A stretch of 64,000 bases of DNA from Candidatus Woesearchaeota archaeon (GTDB lineage Archaea > Nanobdellota > Nanobdellia > Woesearchaeales > UBA10216): positions 138,900 through 202,899 of the forward strand of contig JACPMZ010000003.1 of NCBI GenBank assembly GCA_016185705.1. Reading direction: 5' to 3'. Below the pieces are notes generated by a model that saw nothing but the letters and a program-made list of their open reading frames with translations, had not been told where the DNA came from and searched no databases. Numbering within the stretch: position 1 is the first letter of the stretch; each line of letters starts with the position of its first letter. This document shows, one piece after another, positions 52,001-59,941 of this stretch. The translations under genes and the position numbers were made by a program.

Positions 52001-52297
52001 GCTGCCGTACAGCAATTTTGCAAACACTTTCGGAATCTGGGTTTTCAAAATTCCGGGGCCGTTATCCTCCACAACAACGCTGTACCTGAACTCGCTGATT
52101 TCGTTAATTTCAACCTTGACTTCCGGAAAGACGCGGGCATCCTCGCAGGCATCCAGGGAATTATCCACGGCTTCCTTGATTGTAGTAAGAAGCGCTTTCC
52201 TCTTGTTGTCAAACCCCAGAAGATGCCTGTTTTTCTCAAAAAACTCAGCGATAGATATATCACGCTGACGCTTGGCAAACTCGTGCGCATCGGCCAT
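48995..52297 (-). CDS. top6B: DNA topoisomerase VI subunit B interrupted by a large intein
   Basis: Top6B is the GHKL ATPase that drives strand passage. The N-terminal extein has KEAVDNSLDACEDA (N box) and VVEDNGPGI (G1 box); the C-extein continues SRGQQGLGISAAIL, the ATP-lid box. The mature protein is about 526 aa, normal for archaea. The intein splits KLSQ from SRGQQG. A TATA box (TTTTTAAATACG) lies about 25 bp before the ATG at 52297. Cotranscribed with top6A. Confidence 0.95.
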   Translation of the reverse strand: MADAHEFAKRQRDISIAEFFEKNRHLLGFDNKRKALLTTIKEAVDNSLDACEDARVFPEVKVEINEISEFRYSVVVEDNGPGILKTQIPKVFAKLLYGSKFFKLSQSLAGDESIIARIDGKTRILPIGELIDKHVSGEGEARVENIEVPSFDWKNYQYSFMKASSLIKHKRQHDLYKINTAYGRSIKVTGCHSLFTLNKDLEVREVEAKDLKKGDFIVAPKSLPYAGSLAEINVLDYISASDVKGNWWYVYNIPAALIRSIIGKAEVVEKVVTKRKRRFYRFMDVEGQSLDILEDSVTMSYLKKGFLPLQVILRLGLNKEVENCVVRTYFHGKICEVPVRWQLDRSFMRFLGLFVAEGHSDSRQVGFTFGDHEPHLVAEIRNFAERLGLNTTLERRPERKSLRLKVFGGMLSYLLGRWCGRGAAHKAVPDFIFEAKSDLRQHFIDAAYQGDGPNTKRNNQLMHSTVSEKLAQQLNYLWLMNGAVASTTSILKKGLGKHPSKVFVTTVYGSDISLSKLFKPTAKHCFNSYKSLPPELFSDFSKIKDGSVNPRLFDFLRAMQLGVSEEQRLFQLEILTNAEFGRSYSKEELMDLFLEDITSHSVHNLVKKGYLSATSSGYLLTDKAQKLLSIIDRLDVLNQSDICLLEVTGTECIKEGCEYVYDISVPGRENFVAAGLSCHNSRGQQGLGISAAILYAQLTTGKAAKITSRISARDPAYYYELHIDVKSNMPKIIKEDVVNWKQEHGTRIELTLEAEYLKGPQSVDEYIRQTAIINPHVTLTYTNPKAEQFVYTRAADNLPPLPQEIKPHPYGIELGLLMRMLESTSSRTLQSFLMTEFSRVGSGTAKEICGNAALLPGTKPREISRESAEKLIQGIKSTKIIAPPADCISPIGSVLLERGLKKEVEAEFYCSTSRPPSVYRGNPFVVEASIAYGGKIPADRAVTIMRFANRVPLLYQQGACAITEALTDISWRPYGLQQSGSSIPLGPAVIVVHMASVWVPFTSEAKEALAHYPEILREVKLALQECGRKLGIYVNRKVRVHQQLERANLFERYIPEVADSLSYITGSSKEKIAAKLRQMLNREEIRSQLEMEVPEDETKE
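50258..51979 (-). other. Top6B intein (574 aa) with LAGLIDADG endonuclease
   Basis: The intein begins with Ser (SLAGDESIIARIDG), ends ...GLSCHN and is followed by Ser. Block B has a normal TxxH (VTGCHSLF). Two LAGLIDADG-like motifs, FLGLFVAEG and FIDAAYQGDG, mark a homing endonuclease that seems intact. An additional helical region near the end (SKEELMDLFLEDITSHSVHN) may be a DNA-binding wHTH. It interrupts the ATP-lid motif, so ATPase activity depends on splicing. Confidence 0.94.
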
Positions 52298-52312
52298 GCC
52301 CGTACAATTCAA

Positions 52313-52520
52313 TGGCGTATTTAAAAATTTTTAGTTATTCGGCGTGAGTGAAGCGCATAAACTTTTCCCATCGCTTCCCAGAATCTGCGCATGCCGCCTT
52401 ACTTTTCTCATAGCTCATTTCCACATCCCTTAAGTGGAAGGAATGAAGCGCAGAGGATTGGAATACGGGTTGCGAAGATACTGGCGTTTAGAGATGGGAA
52501 AAGCGATACGGGCGCAACCG
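52313..52520. repeat. Complex nested palindrome between top6B promoter and KH gene
   Basis: CTTTTCCCATCGCTT (about 52351-52365) recurs inverted as GATGGGAAAAGCG (about 52493-52505). Within these arms CTGCGC/GCGCAG and a TCATTTCCAC/GTGGAAGGAATGA hairpin nest. This 150-bp block resembles the TIR elements but does not share their ends. The TATA box of top6B is at its left. No gene is seen. Confidence 0.5.
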
Positions 52521-53060
52521 CTATACCAACGCCTGCCGCCTCTTGCTGTCCCTTCTGTGGCGCTCAAGCATCCTGTAGATGGTAGAGTGCTGCGAGCCCT
52601 TAATCAATTTTTCGATTGCCCTGCGGCAGATGTCAGCATCCTCAATCCTGCCAATTATGGAAATTGTTTTTCCGAATACAGAAATGCGGCAGTCTGCAAG
52701 CTCTTCCATAAGCTGCCTGGCCTTTCCGTTTGTGCCGATAACCCTGCCCTTAACCCTGACAAGGTGATTTTTCGTATTGGCGAAGTCTGCAAGGCTAATC
52801 TGCTCAAAGGAAAAGTCAGGCTTCAAAAGCTGCAATGCAACCTCAGGATTAAAGCCGCGGCCAATTGCCATGATGATTTCCCGGACAGTGTATAAAGCAA
52901 GTGCGTCGTCTCCGTAAAGAAAAACATCGCCTTCCTTTGAATCAATAGTTATCTTCATCCCTGTAACGTGTTCCAGACGCTTCTTTGTCTCCCCTGATTT
53001 TCCAATGAGCACAGCAACCCTTGAGGCGGGTATCTTCAATTCATACGAATAGTCAGCCAT
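52521..53060 (-). CDS. KH-domain protein of the Dim2/Pno1 (Krr1-like) family
   Basis: The 179-aa protein has two KH domains (SRVAVLIGKSGETKKRLEHV; GRVIGTNGKARQLMEELADC). The GKSGE and GTNGK GxxG loops are typical of archaeal Dim2, which aids small-subunit rRNA maturation and works with Rio and Nob1. The start ATG 53060 (MADYSYELKIP) was chosen over 53066. Confidence 0.9.
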   Translation of the reverse strand: MADYSYELKIPASRVAVLIGKSGETKKRLEHVTGMKITIDSKEGDVFLYGDDALALYTVREIIMAIGRGFNPEVALQLLKPDFSFEQISLADFANTKNHLVRVKGRVIGTNGKARQLMEELADCRISVFGKTISIIGRIEDADICRRAIEKLIKGSQHSTIYRMLERHRRDSKRRQALV

Positions 53061-53104
53061 AAGCAAAGCGAAGCAGGGCTGGTTAAAATACTTAACTGAA
53101 AAAT

Positions 53105-53228
53105 CAGTATCTACGCAAGCAGCTAATTTGCGACTTCGCCTAACCGCGCTCTATTTCCACCTCCCTCTAAACTTAATGCAGGAGGAAATAGAGCGCTGAG
53201 GAAAATAGTCTAGTTGACGTAGGTACAG
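53105..53228. mobile_element. Interspersed TIR element family 2, copy 3
   Basis: The ends CAGTATCTACG and CGTAGGTACAG are imperfect inverted repeats, with a change at the same position in both arms relative to the CTCCG/CGGAG copies. An inner hairpin pairs CGCTCTATTTCC with GGAAATAGAGCG. GGAAAATAGTCTAGTTGACG near the right end matches copy 2. Confidence 0.65.
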
Positions 53229-53262
53229 AAAATCTTAAGTATTCAGGCAGATGAGCTAATTC

Positions 53263-53592
53263 ATGATAAAATGGAAATATATTGGTGTTGCAGTGGGCGC
53301 AGCAGCAATTGCAGCTGTAGCCGCAACACAGCTATGCTTCTCGGGAGGCCCATATTCCGGGCACGTGATTGGCGTTATAGGCGCTGAGAAAACATATTCC
53401 GGCATTTATTTATTGCTGGAAGGCAGGGGCTCACCAATATACATTGCCCGCCCTGAGCCGTGCGATAATGAGTTTGCAGACCTGCAGCGAGCGATTATGA
53501 ACAGCCTGCCTGTAAGTTTCAGAGGCAAAGAAACCAGCTCAGGAGCGGCGGTTAATGGCTGTATAAAACTGGAAGATGCTGTTAACCGTTAA
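53263..53592 (+). CDS. Small membrane-anchored exported protein
   Basis: The 109-residue protein has one N-terminal helix (YIGVAVGAAAIAAVAATQL) and a small extracytoplasmic domain with three cysteines. The segments GSPIYIARPEPC and VNGCIKLEDAV resemble the final parts of the exported paralogues at 32.3-33.5 kb only loosely. It overlaps the convergent ORF by 4 bp. Not recognised. Confidence 0.5.
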   Translation: MIKWKYIGVAVGAAAIAAVAATQLCFSGGPYSGHVIGVIGAEKTYSGIYLLLEGRGSPIYIARPEPCDNEFADLQRAIMNSLPVSFRGKETSSGAAVNGCIKLEDAVNR

Positions 53593-53912
53593 GTGCGCTG
53601 CTGAATCTTTTTCCCGGTCAGCTGCTTAAGGCCCCTGGTGAAATATTCCATGCAGTCCAGGGCGCAGAACGAAATACGCTTTTTGCTCTCAGCTGTTCCG
53701 AAAATCAGAGTGAATTCTGCTGCAACCCGCAAGTTAACGCCAGAGCCGCAGGTGCCGCAGGTTCTTGATTCAGAAGCGCTGATCTCCCTGAGCTTGTTGG
53801 AAACCACCTGCTTAATGCCAGCTCCTCCTGCATAAAGTTCGCGCTGGAGGTCAATCAGCTCCTCGTAATCCAAAGATGATACAACGTCCGTGAACTTTTT
53901 CTTAGCAGCCAC
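53589..53912 (-). CDS. Small cysteine-containing protein, unknown
   Basis: The 107-residue protein has RTCGTCGSG and ISFCALDCMEYF, giving four cysteines as two pairs, probably a metal site. Helical N-terminus (LDYEELIDLQRELYAGG). The GTG at 53912 lies about 25 bp after TATA (TTTATATATAAG) and was chosen over a TTG at 53930. Inverted AGTATA/TATACT between TATA and start may be an operator. Confidence 0.5.
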   Translation of the reverse strand: MAAKKKFTDVVSSLDYEELIDLQRELYAGGAGIKQVVSNKLREISASESRTCGTCGSGVNLRVAAEFTLIFGTAESKKRISFCALDCMEYFTRGLKQLTGKKIQQRT

Positions 53913-54149
53913 CGTGAACCAGTATACCAATTACTATACTTATATATAAATATTGCGATTGGTTTTTGTTGGCTTTATTACCCAAGCTGCGCTAAACCAC
54001 AGTTGCCTTTTCTTCACCCTGCTTTCCCTTTTCTCCTCCCATAATTTTAGGGAGGGGAAAGGGGAAAGCAGCCGAAAAAGAAACTGCAACCCAGATAAAT
54101 TTGTCCAAATGAAAAACTATATTAATCCCTGTTTTCAGTTGCAGAATCA
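53913..54149. repeat. Divergent promoter region with long inverted repeat
   Basis: GCTTTCCCTTTTCTCCTCCC (54021-54040) pairs with 54050-54069 with few mismatches, and GTTGC/GCAAC extend the arms outside it. It is one of the pyrimidine/purine hairpins of the window. A TATA-like CTATATTAATCC lies about 25 bp before 54150. Confidence 0.55.
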
Positions 54150-56789
54150 ATGACTGATTATTATCAGCTTAGTCCTGAGAAAGCGCTTACGGAATTAAAA
54201 ACTTCCCTGAGCGGGCTGAGCGATGCTGAGGCATCAAAGCGGCTCACGGCTTACGGGCCCAACCAGCTGAAGGAAGGCAAGGGCGTCTCCCACTTTAAGC
54301 TTTTTCTTGAGCAGTTCAACAATTTTCTGGTGTGGATACTGCTTGCGGCAGTAGCAGTTTCTGCTGCCATCGGCGACATTGTGGAGAGCATAGTCATAGT
54401 TGTAATCGTAATAATGAACGCTGTCATCGGCTTTGTGCAGGAATACCGCGCAGAAAAAGCGATAGATGCGCTGAAGAAGCTTGCCGGGCTGCACGCAGAC
54501 GTAATAAGAAGCGGCGAGCGAAGGCAGATAGACGCCAAGCAGCTTGTGCCCGGCGACATCATTTTCCTTGAAACAGGCGACAAGATTCCGGCAGACTGCA
54601 GGCTGCTTGAAGAATCCAATTTTGAAGTGCAGGAAAGCAGCCTGACCGGCGAGTCAGCAGCTGTCGCCAAAGACATTGCTGCCATAAGGGATGCGCCAAT
54701 CGCCGACCAGAAGAACATGGCTTTCTCAGGAACAATAATTGTGAGGGGCAGGGCAAAGGCAGTGGTTGCAAAGACCGGCATGCAGACAGAAATAGGCAGG
54801 ATAGCAAATCTAATCCAGACAGCAAAGGAGGAAATGACTCCACTGCAAAAACGGCTTGAAAAGTTTGCAAAGCAAATCGGAATTCTGACGATGGCGATAG
54901 CAGCCATAGTGTTCGCTGCCACGGTGCTGCGCGGAGAGGACATGCTGAAAATGTTTGAAACGTCCGTCAGCTTGGCAGTGGCTGCAATACCTGAAGGGCT
55001 GCCTGCTGTTGTTGCCATGTCGCTTGCACTGGGCGTGCAGCGGATGATAAAAAGAAACGCGCTGGTAAGGAAGCTGCCCTCAGTGGAAACGCTTGGCTCA
55101 ACCACAGTAATAGCGACAGACAAAACAGGCACGCTGACGATGGATAAAATGACAGTAAAGCGGCTTTACGTAAACGGCAAAACAATAGAAGTGAAGGGCG
55201 AAGGATATTCGGTTGATGAACCGCTTGCCCTTGAGGAGGACGAAAAGCTGCTGCTGAGGGCAGGCGCATTGTGCAATGACGCAGCGCTGACCTCAAAAGG
55301 CATATCAGGAGACCCTACTGAAGCAGCGCTGCTCGTGTCAGCAGCCAAAGCAGGAATGAAAAAGGAAGAGCTGGACAGCAGATTCAGGCGGGTGGATGAG
55401 CTTCCTTTTGACTCAGACAGAAAGCGCATGTCAACCGTGCACGAAGTCGGAAAACAGCGCATAATGTACACGAAGGGAGCGCCTGACGTTGTGCTGAAGC
55501 TGTGCAGCAGAATCCACACTGGCGGAAAAGCAAGGAAACTTACATCATCTGACAGAAGCAGGATTCTGAAAGCCAACGCAGAATTTGCATCCTCTGCACT
55601 GCGCGTGCTTGGATTCGCGTACAAGCCGGCTGCCGGAAAAGCAGCTGAGAAAGAACTCATATTCATAGGGCTGCAGGCAATGATAGACCCTCCCAGACCA
55701 GAGGTAAAGGAAGCAATAGAGCGGTGCGAGGCAGCAGGCATAAGGGTGGTAATGATAACAGGCGACCACAAGCTGACTGCTGTTGCGATAGCAAAGGAAC
55801 TCGGAATAACAGGCAAGGCAGTAACAGGCGTTGAGCTGGACAGCATACAAAACCTGGAGGAAAGAGTGCATGAAATAGGGGTGTATGCGAGGGTAAGCCC
55901 TGAGCACAAAATAAAGATAGTGAATGCCTTAAAGAAAAAAGGGCAGGTAACAGCAATGACAGGCGACGGCGTTAACGATGCGCCTGCACTAAAAAGCGCA
56001 AACATAGGCATAGCCATGGGGATAACGGGCACTGACGTTGCAAAGGAAGCATCAAAAATGGTGCTGACAGACGACAATTTTGCGTCAATAGTAAACGCGG
56101 TTGAAGAAGGCCGCGGCATATACGACAACATAAAAAAATTCATCTACTTCCTGCTGTCAAGCAACCTCGCAGAAGTTTTGGTTGTCTTTCTGGCAATACT
56201 CGCAGGGCTCAAGCTGCCCCTGCTTGCCATACAGATACTGTGGGTCAATCTCATAACAGACGGGCTTCCTGCGGTAGCATTAGGCGTGGAGCCGGTAGCG
56301 AAAGACGTCATGAAGAAAAAGCCCAGAAAGCTGAGCGAAGGAATAATAACAAAAGCCATGGCCATACGGCTGCTTCTGACAGGCGCAACAATAACCGCAG
56401 GAACACTCGGAATATACGTATGGGCGCTGTACAGCAAAGGATGGGCTTGGGGAGCTGAATTGCCGGGCAGCAGCCCTGTTTATGTGTATGCAATAACAAT
56501 GGCATTTACAGCACTGGTAGTGTTTGAGATGCTTAATGCAATAGCAGCAAAATCAGAGGAAAAAAATATGCTCACAAAGATGTTCAGCAACAAATGGCTG
56601 CTCCTTGCAATACTTTCTTCCCTGCTGCTGCAATTTGCAGTAATATACACGCCGCTAAGCAACTACTTCCACACAACAGCGCTGGCATTAAGCGATTTGG
56701 CAATAATATTTGCGGCAGCTTCATCAGTGATAGCCGTGGATTCGCTGTACAAACTGGTCAAGAACAGGATGAGTGTGCAGACTGCATAA
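54150..56789 (+). CDS. P-type cation-transporting ATPase (type II, probably Ca2+)
   Basis: The 879-residue pump has an N-terminal cation ATPase domain (YYQLSPEKALTELKTSLSGL), TGESAA in the A domain, the phosphorylated Asp324 in DKTGTLT, and TGDGVNDAPALK in the P domain. Helix 4 has the PEGLPA motif of Ca2+ pumps, and the C-terminus has six helices. It exports Ca2+ or exchanges other cations using ATP. Type IIA/B assignment is by motif. Confidence 0.94.
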   Translation: MTDYYQLSPEKALTELKTSLSGLSDAEASKRLTAYGPNQLKEGKGVSHFKLFLEQFNNFLVWILLAAVAVSAAIGDIVESIVIVVIVIMNAVIGFVQEYRAEKAIDALKKLAGLHADVIRSGERRQIDAKQLVPGDIIFLETGDKIPADCRLLEESNFEVQESSLTGESAAVAKDIAAIRDAPIADQKNMAFSGTIIVRGRAKAVVAKTGMQTEIGRIANLIQTAKEEMTPLQKRLEKFAKQIGILTMAIAAIVFAATVLRGEDMLKMFETSVSLAVAAIPEGLPAVVAMSLALGVQRMIKRNALVRKLPSVETLGSTTVIATDKTGTLTMDKMTVKRLYVNGKTIEVKGEGYSVDEPLALEEDEKLLLRAGALCNDAALTSKGISGDPTEAALLVSAAKAGMKKEELDSRFRRVDELPFDSDRKRMSTVHEVGKQRIMYTKGAPDVVLKLCSRIHTGGKARKLTSSDRSRILKANAEFASSALRVLGFAYKPAAGKAAEKELIFIGLQAMIDPPRPEVKEAIERCEAAGIRVVMITGDHKLTAVAIAKELGITGKAVTGVELDSIQNLEERVHEIGVYARVSPEHKIKIVNALKKKGQVTAMTGDGVNDAPALKSANIGIAMGITGTDVAKEASKMVLTDDNFASIVNAVEEGRGIYDNIKKFIYFLLSSNLAEVLVVFLAILAGLKLPLLAIQILWVNLITDGLPAVALGVEPVAKDVMKKKPRKLSEGIITKAMAIRLLLTGATITAGTLGIYVWALYSKGWAWGAELPGSSPVYVYAITMAFTALVVFEMLNAIAAKSEEKNMLTKMFSNKWLLLAILSSLLLQFAVIYTPLSNYFHTTALALSDLAIIFAAASSVIAVDSLYKLVKNRMSVQTA

Positions 56790-56839
56790 TTGCCGAACCC
56801 TCGCAACCTTAATAAACAACAATAGTTTGCCTTATTCTT

Positions 56840-58645
56840 ATGAACCCCGGATTTTATCAGGAACTGATTCAGGCAATAAAGCACAAGCCGCAGGATGCTT
56901 CCAGAATAAAGCTATCCCTAAGCAGAAAGCACTGCCTGAAAAAAATTCCGTCAAACATAGAAATATTCCTCAACAGCAGCGAAGAAGATGCGAAGCAGCT
57001 TAAACTCGTAACAAAGCCGGTAAGAACGCTAAGCGGGGTCGCAACAATATCCATCATGACAGCGCCTGCCGGATGCCCGCACGGCAAATGCACGTTCTGC
57101 CCAGGCGGACCCAACAGCATTTTTGGAGACGTGCCGCAAAGCTACACAGGAAAAGAGCCAGCGACCATGCGCGCAATCCGCAACCAGTTTGACGCTTACC
57201 TGCAAATATTCTCGCGGCTTGAACAATATGCGGTCATAGGACAGGCGTTTGACAAGGTCGAACTGATTATACAGGGCGGAACATTCCCGAGCATGAACGT
57301 GGAGTACCAAAACAGTTTTATTGCAGACGCATACAGGGCAATGAACGACTTTTCTGCGGAATTTTTTGCTGACGGAGAACTAAACCTGCAAAAATTCAAG
57401 GAATTCTTTGAGCTGCCAGGCGATTTCAAGGAAGAAGGGCGGGTGAAGCGGGTTAAAGAAAAAATACTGAAGCTGAAAAACAAAAACATTGCGCCTGCTG
57501 CCATTGCCATTGATGTTAAAACCAACATAGATGCTGCGAATAAAAACAGCAACGGCTATGAAATAAAAAATGACGGCAGCGATAAAATGAAAAATAATGC
57601 CAGTTATAACAGCGGCAGCGAACTGGAAAAAGAACAGAAAAGAAACGAAACAGCAAAGATAAGATGCATCGGACTGACGATAGAAACAAAGCCGGACTGG
57701 GGGATGCTTGAAGAAGGCAACCAAATGCTGAAGCTGGGATGCACGAGAGTTGAGCTCGGCGTACAGTCAGTTTATGAGCAGCCGTTAAAGCTGACCAACC
57801 GGGGCCACACGCTTTCTGATACTGTAAAATCAATGCAAATCCTGAAAGATTTGGGATTCAAAATAAACGCGCACTACATGCTCGGGCTGCCGGGCGTAAA
57901 GCGCGGGGATGAACTCGCAGGGCTGAAACAGCTTTTTTCTGACCCTGACTTCAAGCCGGACATGCTAAAAATATATCCGCTGCTCGTCATAAGAGGAACA
58001 CCCCTTTTCATCCAGTGGCAGCGCGGGCAATACAACCCGATATCTACGGCAGAGGCAGCGGAGATAATATCCGAAGCAAAGCGCTTCATCCCGAAATGGG
58101 TGAGGATAATGAGGATAAACAGGGATATTCCCACTTATGTGACATCCGCAGGAATAGACAGAACCAACCTGAGGCAATACGTTCAGGAACTGCAGCAAAA
58201 GAAAAACATTATCTGCAACTGCATCAGGTGCAGGGAAGCCGGAAGGAACAAAAAGTTTGAAAGCGCTGAAATAACAGTAACAGAATACGAAGCATCCGGA
58301 GGAAAAGAATTCTTCATAGCAGCCGAAGATACCGAAAACAATGTTTTGCTCGGCTTTTGCAGGCTGCGATTTCCGCATCAGCAGCTGAGAAAAGAAATCA
58401 CAGCAGGCACAGCAATGATAAGAGAGCTGCACGTGTATTCTGCAGCGGTAGCTCTGGGAAAAAAAGCCAAAGAAAACGAAATCCAGCATCGCGGCTACGG
58501 CAAAAAGCTGATGGAAAAAGCAGAGCAAATAGCAAGGGCGCACAGCAAAAACAAAATGCTCGTAATCTCAGGCACAGGCGCAAAAGAATACTACAAAAAG
58601 CTGGGGTATGATTATGACGGCGCATATGTGGGGAAAGAGCTATGA
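56840..58645 (+). CDS. elp3: Elp3 tRNA uridine-modification enzyme (radical SAM-GNAT)
   Basis: Elp3 adds the carboxymethyl precursor to wobble U34. The radical SAM cluster is C-x4-C-x2-C around residues 79-87 (GCPHGKCTFCPGG), and the C-terminal acetyltransferase ends with HRGYGKKLMEKAEQIAR and YYKKLGYDYDGAYV. At 601 aa it is longer than usual because of a polar Asn/Lys/Ser-rich insert near residues 235-275. It overlaps the following methyltransferase by 4 bp, suggesting a shared RNA-modification operon. Confidence 0.94.
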   Translation: MNPGFYQELIQAIKHKPQDASRIKLSLSRKHCLKKIPSNIEIFLNSSEEDAKQLKLVTKPVRTLSGVATISIMTAPAGCPHGKCTFCPGGPNSIFGDVPQSYTGKEPATMRAIRNQFDAYLQIFSRLEQYAVIGQAFDKVELIIQGGTFPSMNVEYQNSFIADAYRAMNDFSAEFFADGELNLQKFKEFFELPGDFKEEGRVKRVKEKILKLKNKNIAPAAIAIDVKTNIDAANKNSNGYEIKNDGSDKMKNNASYNSGSELEKEQKRNETAKIRCIGLTIETKPDWGMLEEGNQMLKLGCTRVELGVQSVYEQPLKLTNRGHTLSDTVKSMQILKDLGFKINAHYMLGLPGVKRGDELAGLKQLFSDPDFKPDMLKIYPLLVIRGTPLFIQWQRGQYNPISTAEAAEIISEAKRFIPKWVRIMRINRDIPTYVTSAGIDRTNLRQYVQELQQKKNIICNCIRCREAGRNKKFESAEITVTEYEASGGKEFFIAAEDTENNVLLGFCRLRFPHQQLRKEITAGTAMIRELHVYSAAVALGKKAKENEIQHRGYGKKLMEKAEQIARAHSKNKMLVISGTGAKEYYKKLGYDYDGAYVGKEL

Positions 58646-59595
58646 AACTAGACCCCCTCCCAGAAGCAGAAAAAGCATTTGCAAAGCCGGCATTTGAAAA
58701 AAGGTTCAGGCAGCTGCTTGGCAGCAGGTATGATGAGTTCATGAAGTATTCGCTTTCCTACATCACCAAAAGCATTCGCGTAAACACCTTGAAGACCGCT
58801 GTTGATGAGGTTAAGCAGCGCCTGCATAAACAAAATTTTTCTCTTAAGCAGATTCCGTGGTGCAGGGAAGGATTCTGGGTTTCGGGGGAACGTACTGATT
58901 TGGGAAACCTGACTGAACACTTTCTCGGCTACTTTTACGTGCAGGAGGCAGCGAGCATGATACCTGCAGCTGTCCTGAACCCGAAGCCCGGAGATATTGT
59001 ACTGGATATGTGCGCGAGCCCAGGCAGCAAGACAACGCAGATGGCAGCCATGATGGCCAATCGCGGATTAATTGTGGCAAACGACATCAGCGGGGCAAGA
59101 ATGAAACCATTGGGGCTGAATTTGCAGCGCACAGGAACAAGCAACGCAGTTGTAACGATTATGCGCGGACAGCGCATCAATAAAAAAGGAGTGCAGTTTG
59201 ACAAGATACTCGTGGATGCTCCGTGCAGCGGCACAGGCACGATAAGGAGAAATCCTGAAACTCTGCAGGTATGGAATCCCGGAATGGTGAAGCGGCTTAG
59301 CAAAACGCAAAAGTCGTTGGTTGCGTCAGCGTTTGAAGCGCTGAAAGAAGGAGGCGAAATGGTGTACAGCACATGCAGCGTTGAGCCTGAAGAAAACGAA
59401 GAAGTAATTGATTACCTGCTGAACAAATGCAGAAATGCTGCCGTGGAAAAAATTGATTTGCCGATAAAAAAATCAGAACCAATTGAAGCGTTTGAAGGCA
59501 AAAATTACAGCAGCGAAGTGAAGAAATGCCTGCGCATATGGCCGCAGGACAACAATACGGAAGGATTTTTTGTTGCGAAGATTGCGAAAAATTAA
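58642..59595 (+). CDS. NOL1/NOP2/sun-family RNA m5C methyltransferase
   Basis: The 317-aa enzyme has the SAM site CASPGSKTTQMAAM and two catalytic cysteines, in DAPCSGTGTIRRNP and YSTCSVEPEENEEV. It methylates cytosine in tRNA or rRNA. The C-terminus ends GFFVAKIAKN. Its last ~40 bp are partly repeated at 60761-60799, on the other side of a nucleotidyltransferase cassette. Cotranscribed with elp3. Confidence 0.92.
   Translation: MKLDPLPEAEKAFAKPAFEKRFRQLLGSRYDEFMKYSLSYITKSIRVNTLKTAVDEVKQRLHKQNFSLKQIPWCREGFWVSGERTDLGNLTEHFLGYFYVQEAASMIPAAVLNPKPGDIVLDMCASPGSKTTQMAAMMANRGLIVANDISGARMKPLGLNLQRTGTSNAVVTIMRGQRINKKGVQFDKILVDAPCSGTGTIRRNPETLQVWNPGMVKRLSKTQKSLVASAFEALKEGGEMVYSTCSVEPEENEEVIDYLLNKCRNAAVEKIDLPIKKSEPIEAFEGKNYSSEVKKCLRIWPQDNNTEGFFVAKIAKN
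59546..59581 (+). repeat. Methyltransferase gene tail, in-place copy
   Basis: This matches 60761-60794 over about 34 aligned bases with a 2-nt gap: AGGACA-CAATACGG at the left and TTTTTTGTTGCGAAGAT at the right are shared. Confidence 0.75.
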
Positions 59596-59599
59596 TGAT

Positions 59600-59941
59600 T
59601 TATCGTATTTGCAATTCCTTCAACAGCTCTGTAACATATGCCGCAATTTCTTCAAGCCGAACATTTTCGTATCCTTTGGCTATTCTTGCCTTTAACTCTT
59701 TAGTAACATTTGCAACAACTTTATTCTGAATAAAGGAAGCGTCTTTTTCAGGAAGAGGATTAACTGCAGGGTTGATTTTTTCTCTGCAATCTCCCGCTAT
59801 TCTCAACGCGTTTAGCGCTTCTTTTTGGTAATACTTCTTCAGACCAGTATCCTCAATTGAATCTCCCAAAATCCTGTGAACAACAACAGTCGTTGAATTG
59901 CCAACACACACCCGAATAAATTTTTTCCTATTTTGACTCAT
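59600..59941 (-). CDS. Partner protein of nucleotidyltransferase cassette
   Basis: The 113-residue protein MSQNRKKFIRVCVGNSTTVV contains VVHRILGDSIEDTGLKKYYQ and a helical end (ARIAKGYENVRLEEIAAYVT). It starts inside the end of the nucleotidyltransferase gene; GGTGTTG lies just upstream of the ATG at 59941, chosen over 59953. The pairing with an MNT-like gene suggests a toxin-antitoxin-like role, but I do not recognise a HEPN signature (Rx4-6H). Confidence 0.6.
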   Translation of the reverse strand: MSQNRKKFIRVCVGNSTTVVVHRILGDSIEDTGLKKYYQKEALNALRIAGDCREKINPAVNPLPEKDASFIQNKVVANVTKELKARIAKGYENVRLEEIAAYVTELLKELQIR

